Shown: positions 16,198 through 23,493 of the stretch, piece by piece
Numbering within the stretch: position 1 is the stretch's first letter
Layout: every line of letters begins with the position of its first letter
Source of the DNA: a virus
Direction: 5' to 3' (one strand)
DNA: 33,522 nucleotides
IMG/VR virus record: IMGVR_UViG_3300017728_000056
Span: 1 to 33,522 of that record
Position numbers and translations under genes: made by a program
The notes under the pieces: generated by a model
Databases searched by the model: none
What the model was told of the DNA's origin: nothing
Seen by the model: the letters and a program-made list of their open reading frames with translations, nothing else

Positions 16198-16329
16198 TTA
16201 AGGCAGGGTCACATCTTTTACGATGCGAGCCTTTCCGTCCTCATCGACTTTGATCACCTGATGCTTACGTGGTTCGCCATGCTTAGGCCACAAGATGCGG
16301 CCAACAGCTGTCACTTTTGGCTTGTTCAT
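16198..16329 (-). CDS. Small basic protein (43 aa)
   Basis: A 43-codon frame starting at ATG 16329, which overlaps the stop of the 398-aa gene as ATGA, and ending with TAA at 16198, 27 nt before the portal start. It begins MNKPKVTAVGRILWPKHGE and continues with mixed charged residues ('KVDEDGKARIVKD'). I do not recognise it. It fills what would otherwise be a 155-nt gap and has ordinary codon content, so I consider it real. Confidence 0.5.
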   Translation of the reverse strand: MNKPKVTAVGRILWPKHGEPRKHQVIKVDEDGKARIVKDVTLP

Positions 16330-17522
16330 TTTCTAAACCCTCTTGGCATCCTAAACCCTGGTTTGTTGGATTTAACTTCCCGTAATGCTTTGGTGGGGTT
16401 TGCATAGTAATCAATTGCTCTACTCGCTACGAAGTTTGACCTCATCGTTTTGCTGCTTGGCCTCCTAATCATTTTCGACCCCGGAATATTGCGTGTATCC
16501 GCAGTTCTCGCTTTATTCGCTTGAGCGCGTTGCTCCCTACCGGCCATCGTTAGCACTTTAATTTGCTTGCTTGGTGCCATACCTCTGATTGCTGATTTTA
16601 TTTCAGTGACTGATTTGCCAGATTTAGCGGAGAAAGAAGTTGCTAAATTGCTTTCATATTTGGCTCTCAGCTGTTTAGCTTTTGACTGATCAGCCTTAAA
16701 TTGACGATTACGATCTTTGCTTTCAGCTCGTGCGGTCGCCTTTTGCTGTCTTACGTTGCGGCTAATGCTTGCGTCAAGTTGCTTGCCTCTGCGGCCTTTC
16801 ATGGGAACGTTGACCGACGCCGTGTCACCGCTCTGACGTGCCGCACGCTTGGCATTTACGCGAGCGTTTGCAGCCTTTAGAGAACGCTGAGCCTTGATCG
16901 AATTGTCTTTTCCTGGCAGCTTCCCGGTTTTTAAAAAGTTTTGAGCGCGATCCAAAGTTGCTGAGCTTTTTAATGCCCGCTGATACTGGCTGCCTTGTCT
17001 CGCTCCCGTTTGTTCAGCGCGTTGAATGTTTTTAAGGTTTGCCTTATTCACGGCAGCTTTACGGCTCACCCTGTTCGCAACTGTGGCCGGTGCATTGCCT
17101 TTGGCGCGAGGTGCCCTGGCTACTGTGCTGCCAGGACGAACGCCTTGCACTCGACGCGCCGTAGGGTTTGCCGGAACCACTGAACTTCGATCAGTCTTAA
17201 GTTTTCGGCGTGTCGCTGTCTTAATTTTCAGTCTGTTCGTTGCAGCCTCACGGGCGTTTGAGACTGCGGGTTTGATTTTGCTTGTTTTTTTGGCGGCAAT
17301 GTCGCGCTTGATCATGCGCTCAACAGAGTCAGAGCTGCGGCCTACTTTGGTTCCTGAAACAGTGCCTTTGGGTTTGCCTGTGCCAACTGTGGCCCTTGCT
17401 CCTCCTGTGTCGCGAATATTTCCCTTGCCGCTTTTCAGCCTTGCGCCACGCCCTCCCGTCTGACCGCTAAAACCCTTTCCGGCAAAACGTCCTTTTGCGT
17501 CACGAACATACCGGCGAGCCAT
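16326..17522 (-). CDS. Highly basic low-complexity head-region protein (398 aa)
   Basis: Unrecognised protein between the large terminase and portal genes. By my count about 99 of 398 residues are Lys or Arg, with no Cys and no Trp, and it is rich in Ala, Ser and Thr. It begins MARRYVRDAKGRFAGKG; the 'RDAKGRFA' motif occurs at the N-termini of various phage head-associated proteins as I recall. The rest is a run of basic, helix-prone or disordered segments, with a more ordered C-terminus ('IDYYANPTKALREVKSNKP'). It could condense or package DNA or be injected with it, but no function is shown. Coupled by ATGA to the next small gene. Confidence 0.6.
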   Translation of the reverse strand: MARRYVRDAKGRFAGKGFSGQTGGRGARLKSGKGNIRDTGGARATVGTGKPKGTVSGTKVGRSSDSVERMIKRDIAAKKTSKIKPAVSNAREAATNRLKIKTATRRKLKTDRSSVVPANPTARRVQGVRPGSTVARAPRAKGNAPATVANRVSRKAAVNKANLKNIQRAEQTGARQGSQYQRALKSSATLDRAQNFLKTGKLPGKDNSIKAQRSLKAANARVNAKRAARQSGDTASVNVPMKGRRGKQLDASISRNVRQQKATARAESKDRNRQFKADQSKAKQLRAKYESNLATSFSAKSGKSVTEIKSAIRGMAPSKQIKVLTMAGREQRAQANKARTADTRNIPGSKMIRRPSSKTMRSNFVASRAIDYYANPTKALREVKSNKPGFRMPRGFRK

Positions 17523-17539
17523 GCCACTAAATCAAATCA

Positions 17540-18889
17540 TCAATACAGCCTAATGCCAGTGCCTCGACCAGCACGCGCATAAAGAGGATTAAATTCGCGC
17601 CACACTAAATAACCAAGGCCATCATTCATGTGGTCATATCCAGCGTCTTTATCTGGATCGCCCTTTTCTGTATAACTTTGCAGCTCTAAGCATTCAATCG
17701 TTCGCTTGCAATTGGCCGCGACTTGAAGCCTTACTTCGCCTTTCCCATTCTCCAACAGAGCTTGAACAGCAGCCACGCGATCACGAACGGGAGGATTTGA
17801 TCTTGGCGATTGATTGGTAAAGCCATAAGACTCAAGGATCTGAATATCGGTCTGGCTTGCGTTCGTGCTGCGGTTACCGCCTGATGCGTCAGGGTAGGCA
17901 TAGACGCGACGGTCGGGAAAACGTCGTCGTATTTCTTGAGCGAGTGCGTCGGTGTCATGGGCGCCGCTGACCTCATCGATCAGCAATAGTTGGTTGCCAA
18001 GACGAACAGCAATAACGGCTGACATATTCGCAATATTGAAGTCAACGCCTATGCGTAGAGGTTCATCTTCAACGTTGGGAATATCTGTGATTACGTGCTT
18101 TGCTCGGTCGAAGCGGTCATAAACCTGACCGGTCGTGAGATTACAGAATTGCCCTTCTAGATAAGCCTGCAACAGGCTTGGGTCATAGTTGGCTTGCAGC
18201 CGCTCGATGAAGTCTTGGGGCAGGTGTGGATTGTCTGCCGTTCTCATTCTAATTAGACGCCGATCAGGACGCTGTTTTGCCTCTTCTGTGCCGAACGTGT
18301 TCCACATCCAGCGAAAGCCCTCAGGCGTTGAGGCAGCAGCAAACTGACGCACGTTGCCAGCTCGAAGGCGGCCAAGGATCTTAGGAAATGCCTTGTTTGC
18401 TATTGATGGCGGCACTGTGTCGATTTCATCCGCAAGACACCAAGCCGCATTAATACCGATGCAACGTGTCCAATTCTCGAAACTTCGGCAAAGGATCTTT
18501 GTGTCTCCGCCCGGCAGGTGCAGGACGTATTCGGCCAAGGGAGATGCCCTGAAGCTATAGGGGATGTCGTAAGCCTCCAGGAAATCGTCGAAATCGTTTT
18601 GCCAAATATCACGAATTAATGGGCCGGTTGGCTCCATGACAATGCCTATAAAGCCTTGATTGGCTATGGCTAAGGCAACTGCCTTGCTGGCGAGGCTTCT
18701 GGTCTTTCCGGCGCCGTAGCCCGCAGATAGGCCGATTATTTCTGTTGTTTGGTCTTCTACAAAAGCAAGCTGCCCAGGATGTAAATCGGCCTTGATTCTG
18801 TTGAGGATGTCAACCGTTGTTTCCTGATCTGGCGGTTGAGCAAAGGCCAGAAGCTTGGTCGGTTCACAAAGACCGGTAAGCAATGACAT
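17540..18889 (-). CDS. terL: Terminase large subunit (449 aa)
   Basis: ATP-driven packaging motor and nuclease. The Walker A motif is GYGAGKT at about 57-63; the Walker B is 'AWCLADEID' at about 149-157. The nuclease domain begins around 280 with 'RIGVDFNIANMSAV', where Asp283 would be the first metal-binding acid, and 'LLLIDEV' follows. The segment TADNPHLPQDFIERL between the domains is typical of many large terminases. The start is ATG, coupled to the small subunit stop (TGATG). Length of 449 is normal. Confidence 0.9.
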   Translation of the reverse strand: MSLLTGLCEPTKLLAFAQPPDQETTVDILNRIKADLHPGQLAFVEDQTTEIIGLSAGYGAGKTRSLASKAVALAIANQGFIGIVMEPTGPLIRDIWQNDFDDFLEAYDIPYSFRASPLAEYVLHLPGGDTKILCRSFENWTRCIGINAAWCLADEIDTVPPSIANKAFPKILGRLRAGNVRQFAAASTPEGFRWMWNTFGTEEAKQRPDRRLIRMRTADNPHLPQDFIERLQANYDPSLLQAYLEGQFCNLTTGQVYDRFDRAKHVITDIPNVEDEPLRIGVDFNIANMSAVIAVRLGNQLLLIDEVSGAHDTDALAQEIRRRFPDRRVYAYPDASGGNRSTNASQTDIQILESYGFTNQSPRSNPPVRDRVAAVQALLENGKGEVRLQVAANCKRTIECLELQSYTEKGDPDKDAGYDHMNDGLGYLVWREFNPLYARAGRGTGIRLY

Positions 18890-19224
18890 CAGTTGAGGTC
18901 AAAGCGCAAGAGCTTGGCTTGCGTCTCTAAAGCCTTGATTGCTACTTGCAAATTCTCCTCACGACCTGCCTTCTGTTCATATTTAACAAGGCGTGCGATT
19001 GCAGCAGCTAACCATTCAGAACGTTCAATCTCTGAATCTTGTTGGATCAACTCGCGAGCGCGTTGTGTGTAGATGTCTGCGGTTCTTACGCTTACACCCC
19101 ACTCCTCGGCGGCGTATTGCAAAATTTCAAAGCGTGAATATGACTTAATTAACAAGCCATAGACGGTTTTAACGCGAGCAGTCATCTCAGCGTCTGTTGA
19201 TTTCTTGTAGTCCTTTTTGCCCAT
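18889..19224 (-). CDS. terS: Terminase small subunit (111 aa)
   Basis: DNA-recognition subunit of the packaging terminase. It has a basic N-terminus (MGKKDYKKSTDAEMTAR), a helix-turn-helix-like region 'SRFEILQYAAEEWGVSVRT' at about 31-50, and a helical C-terminal half (ERSEWLAAAIARLVKYEQK, 'AIKALETQAKLLRFDLN') that could oligomerise. It directly precedes the large subunit gene with a TGATG overlap. The start is ATG. Small for the family but with the expected layout. Confidence 0.8.
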   Translation of the reverse strand: MGKKDYKKSTDAEMTARVKTVYGLLIKSYSRFEILQYAAEEWGVSVRTADIYTQRARELIQQDSEIERSEWLAAAIARLVKYEQKAGREENLQVAIKALETQAKLLRFDLN

Positions 19225-19243
19225 GCCGTGAGGTTAGCAAAGG

Positions 19244-19453
19244 CTATAGGGGAGTTTCGCCTTGAGCGATAAGCCAGGCGCGTTGGAGCTGATGGATTTT
19301 ACGAACGGCAAAAAGGTGAGACGAGCAAACGCCTTCAATGTTCCCTATGCGGATTTTGAGCGATCCGTCTGGTTCTGTCGAGATTTTGGCATTGGGTATA
19401 GAGCCTGGCGATCCTTTGTTCATGGAGTTTGAAGGCTCTAAGGTCGTTAGCAT
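19244..19453 (-). CDS. Hypothetical protein (69 aa)
   Basis: Open frame between the small genes and the terminase. It ends 19 nt before the small terminase start. Residues 20-69 look protein-like ('DGSLKIRIGNIEGVCSSHL', then 'HQLQRAWLIAQGE'), while the first 18 residues are Ser/Pro-rich; an internal ATG at 19423 is possible. No family recognised and no good ribosome-binding site. The location just upstream of the terminase suggests a packaging-region accessory but does not prove it. Confidence 0.45.
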   Translation of the reverse strand: MLTTLEPSNSMNKGSPGSIPNAKISTEPDGSLKIRIGNIEGVCSSHLFAVRKIHQLQRAWLIAQGETPL

Positions 19454-19485
19454 TTTGGAGGAGGCGGCGCTTGGTGTCGAGAGAT

Positions 19486-19860
19486 TCAGGCATCATCAGC
19501 GGTTGAGATTTCTACAAAACGCTGAAACCACCAAGCAACAGGATCGCCGGAAACCCGCAAGGACTCTGTTTGGTTTTGTTGCCACATGCAAAGGGCTACA
19601 AAAGCATGAGCACCTTCTTCATCGCCAATTGTTAAAGCGCCAATGATGCTTCTATTCTGGAAGGTGACTTGAAAAAGATTTGCAATGTTTTCTAGCCAGT
19701 TGTTCAAAAGCCTTGCGTCTTTACTGACTTGGCTTAAATCTTCATGAGCTTTAAGCAATTCAAAAAGCAAAGGGGACTGGACGCAATAACGACGACAAGT
19801 AAGCCGAGCGCAAATCTCAGACTTGCCAACTTTCATAGTGATGAGTTTGGGGAGCTTCAT
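19486..19860 (-). CDS. Hypothetical protein (124 aa) preceded by the 14-nt repeat
   Basis: I use the ATG at 19860, not a TTG 17 codons earlier, because the interval upstream holds the repeat CTCCCGGCATCACA and an A/T tract that also precede the neighbouring gene. The protein begins MKLPKLITMKVGKSEICAR, has several Cys, a helical middle ('RLLNNWLENIANLF') and a C-terminus with 'AFVALCMWQQNQTESL' and a WW pair. No family recognised, no signal peptide. Upstream sequence lacks a Shine-Dalgarno. Confidence 0.5.
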   Translation of the reverse strand: MKLPKLITMKVGKSEICARLTCRRYCVQSPLLFELLKAHEDLSQVSKDARLLNNWLENIANLFQVTFQNRSIIGALTIGDEEGAHAFVALCMWQQNQTESLRVSGDPVAWWFQRFVEISTADDA

Positions 19861-19876
19861 AAAAAATTTTAAAAAG

Positions 19877-19890
19877 TGTGATGCCGGGAG
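19877..19890 (-). repeat. 14-nt repeat CTCCCGGCATCACA, copy A
   Basis: On the minus strand the 14 nt CTCCCGGCATCACA lies 16 nt upstream of the ATG at 19860, with an A/T-only tract in between (CTTTTTAAAATTTTTT). The same 14 nt with an A/T-rich 17-nt tract lies before the ATG at 20171. Conserved sequence and conserved spacing indicate a leader, promoter or operator element. Confidence 0.6.
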
Positions 19891-19904
19891 TTTAAAGACT
19901 TCGA

Positions 19905-20171
19905 TCACCAAACGAATTTATAAGCCTTGACCTCAAACAGCGGCATAGCCATGCGTTCGCCACGTAGATTTTCCCAACATGCACCTGAATAAGCTTGCTT
20001 GTCTTTAGGGTAAAGGTCTCCTAAAGCCCTTATATCTGAGCGATCAGGCGAGATGGGATGAGGACGCACAAGTTCATAGGCATCAACTACAAACGAGTTT
20101 GGTGCAACGTAGTGCCACTGACCTAAAGCAAAAACAGCACTGATTTTGGCTGGATTAATTTCAAGGCTCAT
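19905..20171 (-). CDS. Hypothetical protein (88 aa) preceded by the 14-nt repeat
   Basis: The start at ATG 20171 is preferred over an in-frame upstream start at 20216, because the 14-nt repeat lies between them. The protein starts MSLEINPAKISAVFALGQW and contains 'SFVVDAYELVRPHPISP' and a C-terminal basic-aromatic segment. The phrase 'FALGQWHYV...DAYE' is one that I recall from small phage proteins of unknown function. No membrane segment or enzyme motif. Confidence 0.55.
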   Translation of the reverse strand: MSLEINPAKISAVFALGQWHYVAPNSFVVDAYELVRPHPISPDRSDIRALGDLYPKDKQAYSGACWENLRGERMAMPLFEVKAYKFVW

Positions 20172-20188
20172 AAGAAAAAGAAAATAAT

Positions 20189-20202
20189 TGTGATGCCGGG
20201 AG
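20189..20202 (-). repeat. 14-nt repeat CTCCCGGCATCACA, copy B
   Basis: Second copy, identical to copy A over 14 nt and 312 bp away. It lies 17 nt upstream of the ATG at 20171 and is followed by ATTATTTTCTTTTTCTT. Neither copy is part of a good hairpin, which argues against a terminator. Confidence 0.6.
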
Positions 20203-20298
20203 ATGGATCGCGCCACTAACGCGCCCTGCTTTTCCCCTCAGGGGTTTTGTATAGCTTTCAGCCGGATGGGGTTCGGCGTCGGGCTTCCCGGCAAGTGT
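20203..20298. other. Short non-coding stretch with small GC hairpins
   Basis: Between the 88-aa and 63-aa genes. It contains short inverted repeats: CCCCTCAGGGG at about 20235-20245 followed on the plus strand by TTTT, CGGG-AAG-CCCG near 20281-20291 (minus-strand sense) and GCGC pairs. Stems are only 4 bp, so I do not call a terminator. I see no gene here. Confidence 0.4.
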
Positions 20299-20490
20299 TT
20301 AGCCAAAGCCGTTGGTTGGCTTACGAGTGGTTTTTGAGTCTTTAGTTTTAAGTTTTTCGACCATGCGTCTGGCTTGCCTAATGGACAGCTGAGACCCGCC
20401 GCTAGTCATTCCATGTCCAAGGTTTTTCCCTCCTCGACCAGGACAAAGGAGACCTTCAACACCTGTTAAGCCGTGATTGAGATGAGCCAT
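20299..20490 (-). CDS. Hypothetical protein (63 aa)
   Basis: Small Gly-rich and basic protein: MAHLNHGLTGVEGLLCPGR at the start, then 'GGSQLSIRQARRMVEKLK' and a Lys/Thr-rich C-terminus. It starts at an ATG 2 nt after the stop of the next gene upstream. No known family. Part of a run of small early-type genes between the helicase and the terminase. Confidence 0.45.
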   Translation of the reverse strand: MAHLNHGLTGVEGLLCPGRGGKNLGHGMTSGGSQLSIRQARRMVEKLKTKDSKTTRKPTNGFG

Positions 20491-20492
20491 AT

Positions 20493-20699
20493 TTAGAAAG
20501 GGCAGATTTCGATTGTGTAGGCCAGGCCGTCGAGGATGGCGTCATCGGTTAGCTCTTTGAGTTCGTCTTGGTTCAGAGCCCATTCTTGCCAAGCTTCTGT
20601 GATGACAAAGAATGTTGGTTCAACGGTTGGGACTGGTTGAGCGTCTTCTATGCGTTGGAGAGCTTCGTAAGTGCGTAGTGAGGTTTCGTGAAAATCCAT
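20493..20699 (-). CDS. Hypothetical acidic protein (67 aa, or 88 aa with an earlier start)
   Basis: I prefer the ATG at 20699, 5 nt after the preceding stop, to an in-frame start at 20762 that would overlap the neighbour by 58 nt. The protein starts MDFHETSLRTYEALQRIED and is acidic; the C-terminal half 'WQEWALNQDELKELTDDAI' is helical. Not recognised. Small acidic phage proteins of this type often bind host factors, but nothing in the sequence shows this. Confidence 0.5.
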   Translation of the reverse strand: MDFHETSLRTYEALQRIEDAQPVPTVEPTFFVITEAWQEWALNQDELKELTDDAILDGLAYTIEICPF

Positions 20700-20704
20700 T
20701 GTTT

Positions 20705-20962
20705 TTAAGCGGTGCCCTCTCGGGCTTGCTCTAATGGTAGACCATTGGCCTGGTTTTGGCAAGCGTCCAGAAACTCATCAATAAGTTCACGGGTTGGCGT
20801 GCCTTTAGGCCACTTGATCCAACGCATCATTTCTTTGCGGTCATAGAACAGCTGCGAGGTGTGAGGCTTCCATGCGACGAAGTACGGGCTAGGCCCATCT
20901 TTGACAATGTGCTGCTCAATAAGCAGGGCGCCGGGGATGTGAAATGTCTTGGGCTTAAGCAT
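20705..20962 (-). CDS. Hypothetical protein (85 aa)
   Basis: Protein with a 'PYFVAWKPHTSQLFYDRKE' segment followed by 'MMRWIKWPKGTPTRELIDEF', so a mix of aromatic and basic residues at about 25-62, and a short acidic-polar C-terminus. The start at ATG 20962 lies 2 nt before the stop of the zinc-ribbon gene. No family is recognised, but sequence looks well folded and is likely expressed with its neighbours. Confidence 0.5.
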   Translation of the reverse strand: MLKPKTFHIPGALLIEQHIVKDGPSPYFVAWKPHTSQLFYDRKEMMRWIKWPKGTPTRELIDEFLDACQNQANGLPLEQAREGTA

Positions 20963-20964
20963 GA

Positions 20965-21231
20965 TCAGAGATCAACAAGTTGATTGGTTCCGGCTTTGAC
21001 GATCTTGACTTGGCTCCCATTTGTTCGCCAATTGCCAAGAACAACTTTGTGTTCAGCTGGATCAATAACTTCTTCGCAAGATTGCAAGCTATAAAAGTTT
21101 TTACCGCATAGCTTGCATTTTCTGTATCTAATGATCTTGCCGTTAGGTGCGTAAAAAGTCCTTACGGCTTTGGTTTCCTCTTGACCGCACTCTGGGCAAG
21201 GTGGATGAGGGTAAAGAGTCTTAACGGCCAT
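20965..21231 (-). CDS. Zinc-ribbon protein, NrdR-like N-terminal domain (88 aa)
   Basis: A four-Cys zinc ribbon at residues 12-42: CPEC (Cys12, Cys15) and CKLC (Cys39, Cys42), followed by GKNFYS. The arrangement, with 'GKIIRYRKCKLCGKNF' in place of the NrdR pattern 'IRRRRECLACGRRF', resembles the DNA-binding ribbon of the ribonucleotide-reductase repressor NrdR. The rest is about 45 residues with no ATP-cone, the domain that senses nucleotides in NrdR. The ATG at 21231 is preceded by AAGGAA at a good distance, which makes it better than a start 16 codons upstream. A DNA-binding regulator is a plausible inference. Confidence 0.6.
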   Translation of the reverse strand: MAVKTLYPHPPCPECGQEETKAVRTFYAPNGKIIRYRKCKLCGKNFYSLQSCEEVIDPAEHKVVLGNWRTNGSQVKIVKAGTNQLVDL

Positions 21232-21385
21232 AGGTTCCTTTTTTGCGTTCTCTGTAAGCCTCAAGAAAAGCCTTCTCAAGAGCTGTTGGCTTGATGTCTG
21301 GGTTGGCGTCTAGCTCTAAAACACGTTGGCGCATAGCTCGCAAGTTCTCTTCATCCATACCTTTGCCGCAACCGTAATTAGCCAT
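21221..21385 (-). CDS. Hypothetical small protein (54 aa)
   Basis: Starts at ATG 21385 inside the last codons of the preceding gene. It has the sequence MANYGCGKGMDEENLRAMR at the N-terminus, then a helical part ('VLELDANPDIKPTALEKAF') and a basic C-terminus KKGTYGR. Not recognised. The helical and charged make-up is typical of small phage modulators. Overlaps the start of the zinc-ribbon gene by 11 nt. Confidence 0.5.
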   Translation of the reverse strand: MANYGCGKGMDEENLRAMRQRVLELDANPDIKPTALEKAFLEAYRERKKGTYGR

Positions 21386-21575
21386 CACTGATGCCTTGTG
21401 AACGCTGCATGAATACTGCTGCACTTTTGCGAGCGATGACAGCCTTTAGCTGATTGATCTTGGTTTCAGTGAGATGCATAGACGACACCCAGCCAAGTTC
21501 AGTCAGGCCGCTCTCAGAGTCAGTCACAACGATTTCCACAGTGCCATCATCAAGCGTGCGAGTGGTAACCGTCAT
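21378..21575 (-). CDS. Hypothetical small protein (65 aa)
   Basis: Start at ATG 21575, coupled as ATGA to the stop of the ribbon-helix-helix gene; a purine-rich stretch AAAGAAAAG precedes it. The N-terminal half is beta-type ('TTRTLDDGTVEIVVTDS'); the C-terminal half is helical and includes LTETKINQLKAVIARKSA. Function unknown. It is cotranslated with a DNA-binding protein. Confidence 0.5.
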   Translation of the reverse strand: MTVTTRTLDDGTVEIVVTDSESGLTELGWVSSMHLTETKINQLKAVIARKSAAVFMQRSQGISDG

Positions 21576-21880
21576 TTGCTTTTCTTTTTGTTGGCAGCCA
21601 TGGCGCAAATAACCGTACAAACAATAGGTTCAACGCGGTGGCGTGCAATGTCTGGAAACATGCGAGTCACAGCCGTAACGGCTTGCTCAATTGCGTTTTT
21701 GCCTGAATCCAAATGAACAGAAGGCTTGATTGATTTTTTAGCTGGAGGGCTAACAGCAGAAGCAATCGCTTCTTTAATTAGAGCTGAGCGCGGCATTCGA
21801 CGCTTATGCGCCTGAGCGTCAAGAAACTCCAACTCTGTATCTGTCAGCCGGATGCTGACTCGGTTCAATTCGCTAGTCAT
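21572..21880 (-). CDS. Ribbon-helix-helix DNA-binding protein (102 aa)
   Basis: N-terminal Arc/CopG-type fold: strand 'RVSIRLTDTELEFLDAQAH' followed by 'RMPRSALIKEAIASAV' at about residues 7-42, the usual ribbon-helix-helix pattern with polar residues on the strand for DNA reading. The C-terminal 60 residues are a basic linker and a hydrophobic helix ending in Lys (KKKSK). Its TGATG junction with the helicase stop means it is cotranslated with replication. It may regulate early genes or bind an origin. Confidence 0.65.
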   Translation of the reverse strand: MTSELNRVSIRLTDTELEFLDAQAHKRRMPRSALIKEAIASAVSPPAKKSIKPSVHLDSGKNAIEQAVTAVTRMFPDIARHRVEPIVCTVICAMAANKKKSK

Positions 21881-23493
21881 CAGAAATCAAAAGGACCAAG
21901 TGATTCAGCCAGCTCTGGGGCAGCTTGGCAAGGGCGAACGTCAAGACCTAAACGAAGGTTGCTGATCGTGACAGCAGGGCTGCCCAACTTCTCAACGGTG
22001 ATCTTGTCGGGGTTCGTTCCGTCTCGAACAACGTAGCCGTTTGCCCAGGATTCGTTCCGAAACAGCTCAACAGGAGTCTTCGGATCAATGGCAGGAGGCG
22101 ATGATACTTTTGCTTCAGCCAGTAGTTCGGCTGTACTGTCCTGAGAGTTAATAACATTGATATTATTGATACTTTTAGAGCTTTTATCATTAGTATCAAA
22201 AAAATCGTGTTTATCGTCTCTCAGGGCCATTGCCTGCAAACAGGAGGGTGAAACCTGCCAAAAGGCCCTTGGACGTGATCCGGTCTCCTCCCAGCGGACA
22301 ACGACAGCTAGCCCATTTGTCTTGAGGTTGGCCAGCTCTCTGCTCACATTGGTGCGGTTTTTGTTCAGCTCTGTAGCCAGCTCATCAGCACTAACGTCAG
22401 CCTTCAGCTCCGTACGAAGGTTTAGATAATCAAAGACCGTAGCCCTTACGCCGCCCAGTTCCATAATCCTGCGGCGAACACGTTCAACCTGCTGAGCAGC
22501 TTCAAGGCCATCAAGAAAGACCCAGCCTCCTTCGGGCATGTATTGGCCCATGACTCCGCCGCTTTCGTTAGCGCCTCGGCCTTTGCCCGCAAATCCAACC
22601 CGCTTATCAGTACGAGCTAAACCCTCTTCCTCTTGCGCGACCCAGCGCATTAGAACGCCCCAAGAGAAGACAGAACTGATGGAGCTGCTGCCTCTGCATT
22701 CTGTAATCCAATCCCAAGTCGTTGGCCTCTTGACTGAGTGATGGATGACCACAAGCGTGGCCCCAGTCTTTCGCAGCTGACTGATTGCAGATCTGATCGG
22801 TTGGGCGTAACGGCTTGTATTTTCCTCAATGCCAGTTGGTTCCATCATTGAACTAAGTGAATCGATGATCACCAACGGAAATTGATGTTTCTCGATTTCT
22901 TCTTTCATGTGCCTCAAACCGTCCTTTGTGAAGTTGTACTGTTCGCCCGTCTCCATTGAGCAAAAGAAATCGATTGAATCGCTCTTAAGCGTTTGATCTT
23001 CAGAAACAAGGTTTTCGCGGCGCAATAAATGCAGCCAATCGCCTTCGCTTTGATCAGTGCCAAAAACAAGCACAGGCATTCGTTCGCCAGGGATCGACAA
23101 ATCACGGCCAAGAAATTGCGTTTCCTTGTCGCGCAGAGCTGCAATCAAACCCGTAGAAAACGAACTCTTGCCCACCTTGGGCTGACCAATAATCACATTG
23201 GATTCACCCAGCTTGATCATTCCGTCAAGCAGAAACACCGACTCGGTGGCCTGTAGCTTTTCGCCTGCGCGGTAAACCTTTCCCTTGTGAAGCCTGCGCT
23301 CTGCTGCGTCTAAATAGGCTTGCAACTCAGGATCGCGTGCGTCGTCGTGGGCGCCTAGCTCGAAAGCTTTGTTTCTCATGAGAGGCATCCAATCCCTTTC
23401 CCTCTCCGCCTGAATCACTTTCTCGGCGTGGAGGGCTAGAGCTGTTAATGACTCTTGGAGCGCGGGTTTTGAGCTGTTCGGAATAGGCTCCAT
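21880..23493 (-). CDS. RepA-like hexameric ATPase / replicative helicase (537 aa)
   Basis: RecA-fold ATPase of the RepA/AAA_25 type, probably unwinding phage DNA for replication. Walker A is GQPKVGKSS at about 103-111, Walker B is PLVIIDS at about 206-212 and an HH pair at 251-252 (VVIHHS) fits the RepA helicase motif; a Ser/Arg-rich segment at 267-280 and 'GFAGKGRG' follow. Residues about 340-412 form a winged helix ('DELATELNKNRTNVSREL'). The last 120 residues are lower in complexity and basic-acidic mixed. The N-terminal 85 residues are a helical domain. It overlaps the preceding gene by 167 nt. No polymerase or primase is found in this window. Confidence 0.78.
   Translation of the reverse strand: MEPIPNSSKPALQESLTALALHAEKVIQAERERDWMPLMRNKAFELGAHDDARDPELQAYLDAAERRLHKGKVYRAGEKLQATESVFLLDGMIKLGESNVIIGQPKVGKSSFSTGLIAALRDKETQFLGRDLSIPGERMPVLVFGTDQSEGDWLHLLRRENLVSEDQTLKSDSIDFFCSMETGEQYNFTKDGLRHMKEEIEKHQFPLVIIDSLSSMMEPTGIEENTSRYAQPIRSAISQLRKTGATLVVIHHSVKRPTTWDWITECRGSSSISSVFSWGVLMRWVAQEEEGLARTDKRVGFAGKGRGANESGGVMGQYMPEGGWVFLDGLEAAQQVERVRRRIMELGGVRATVFDYLNLRTELKADVSADELATELNKNRTNVSRELANLKTNGLAVVVRWEETGSRPRAFWQVSPSCLQAMALRDDKHDFFDTNDKSSKSINNINVINSQDSTAELLAEAKVSSPPAIDPKTPVELFRNESWANGYVVRDGTNPDKITVEKLGSPAVTISNLRLGLDVRPCQAAPELAESLGPFDF

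Noticed and set aside
20235-20249. CCCCTCAGGGG followed by TTTT as a plus-strand terminator
   Set aside because: The stem has only 4 bp and there is no plus-strand gene that would end there.
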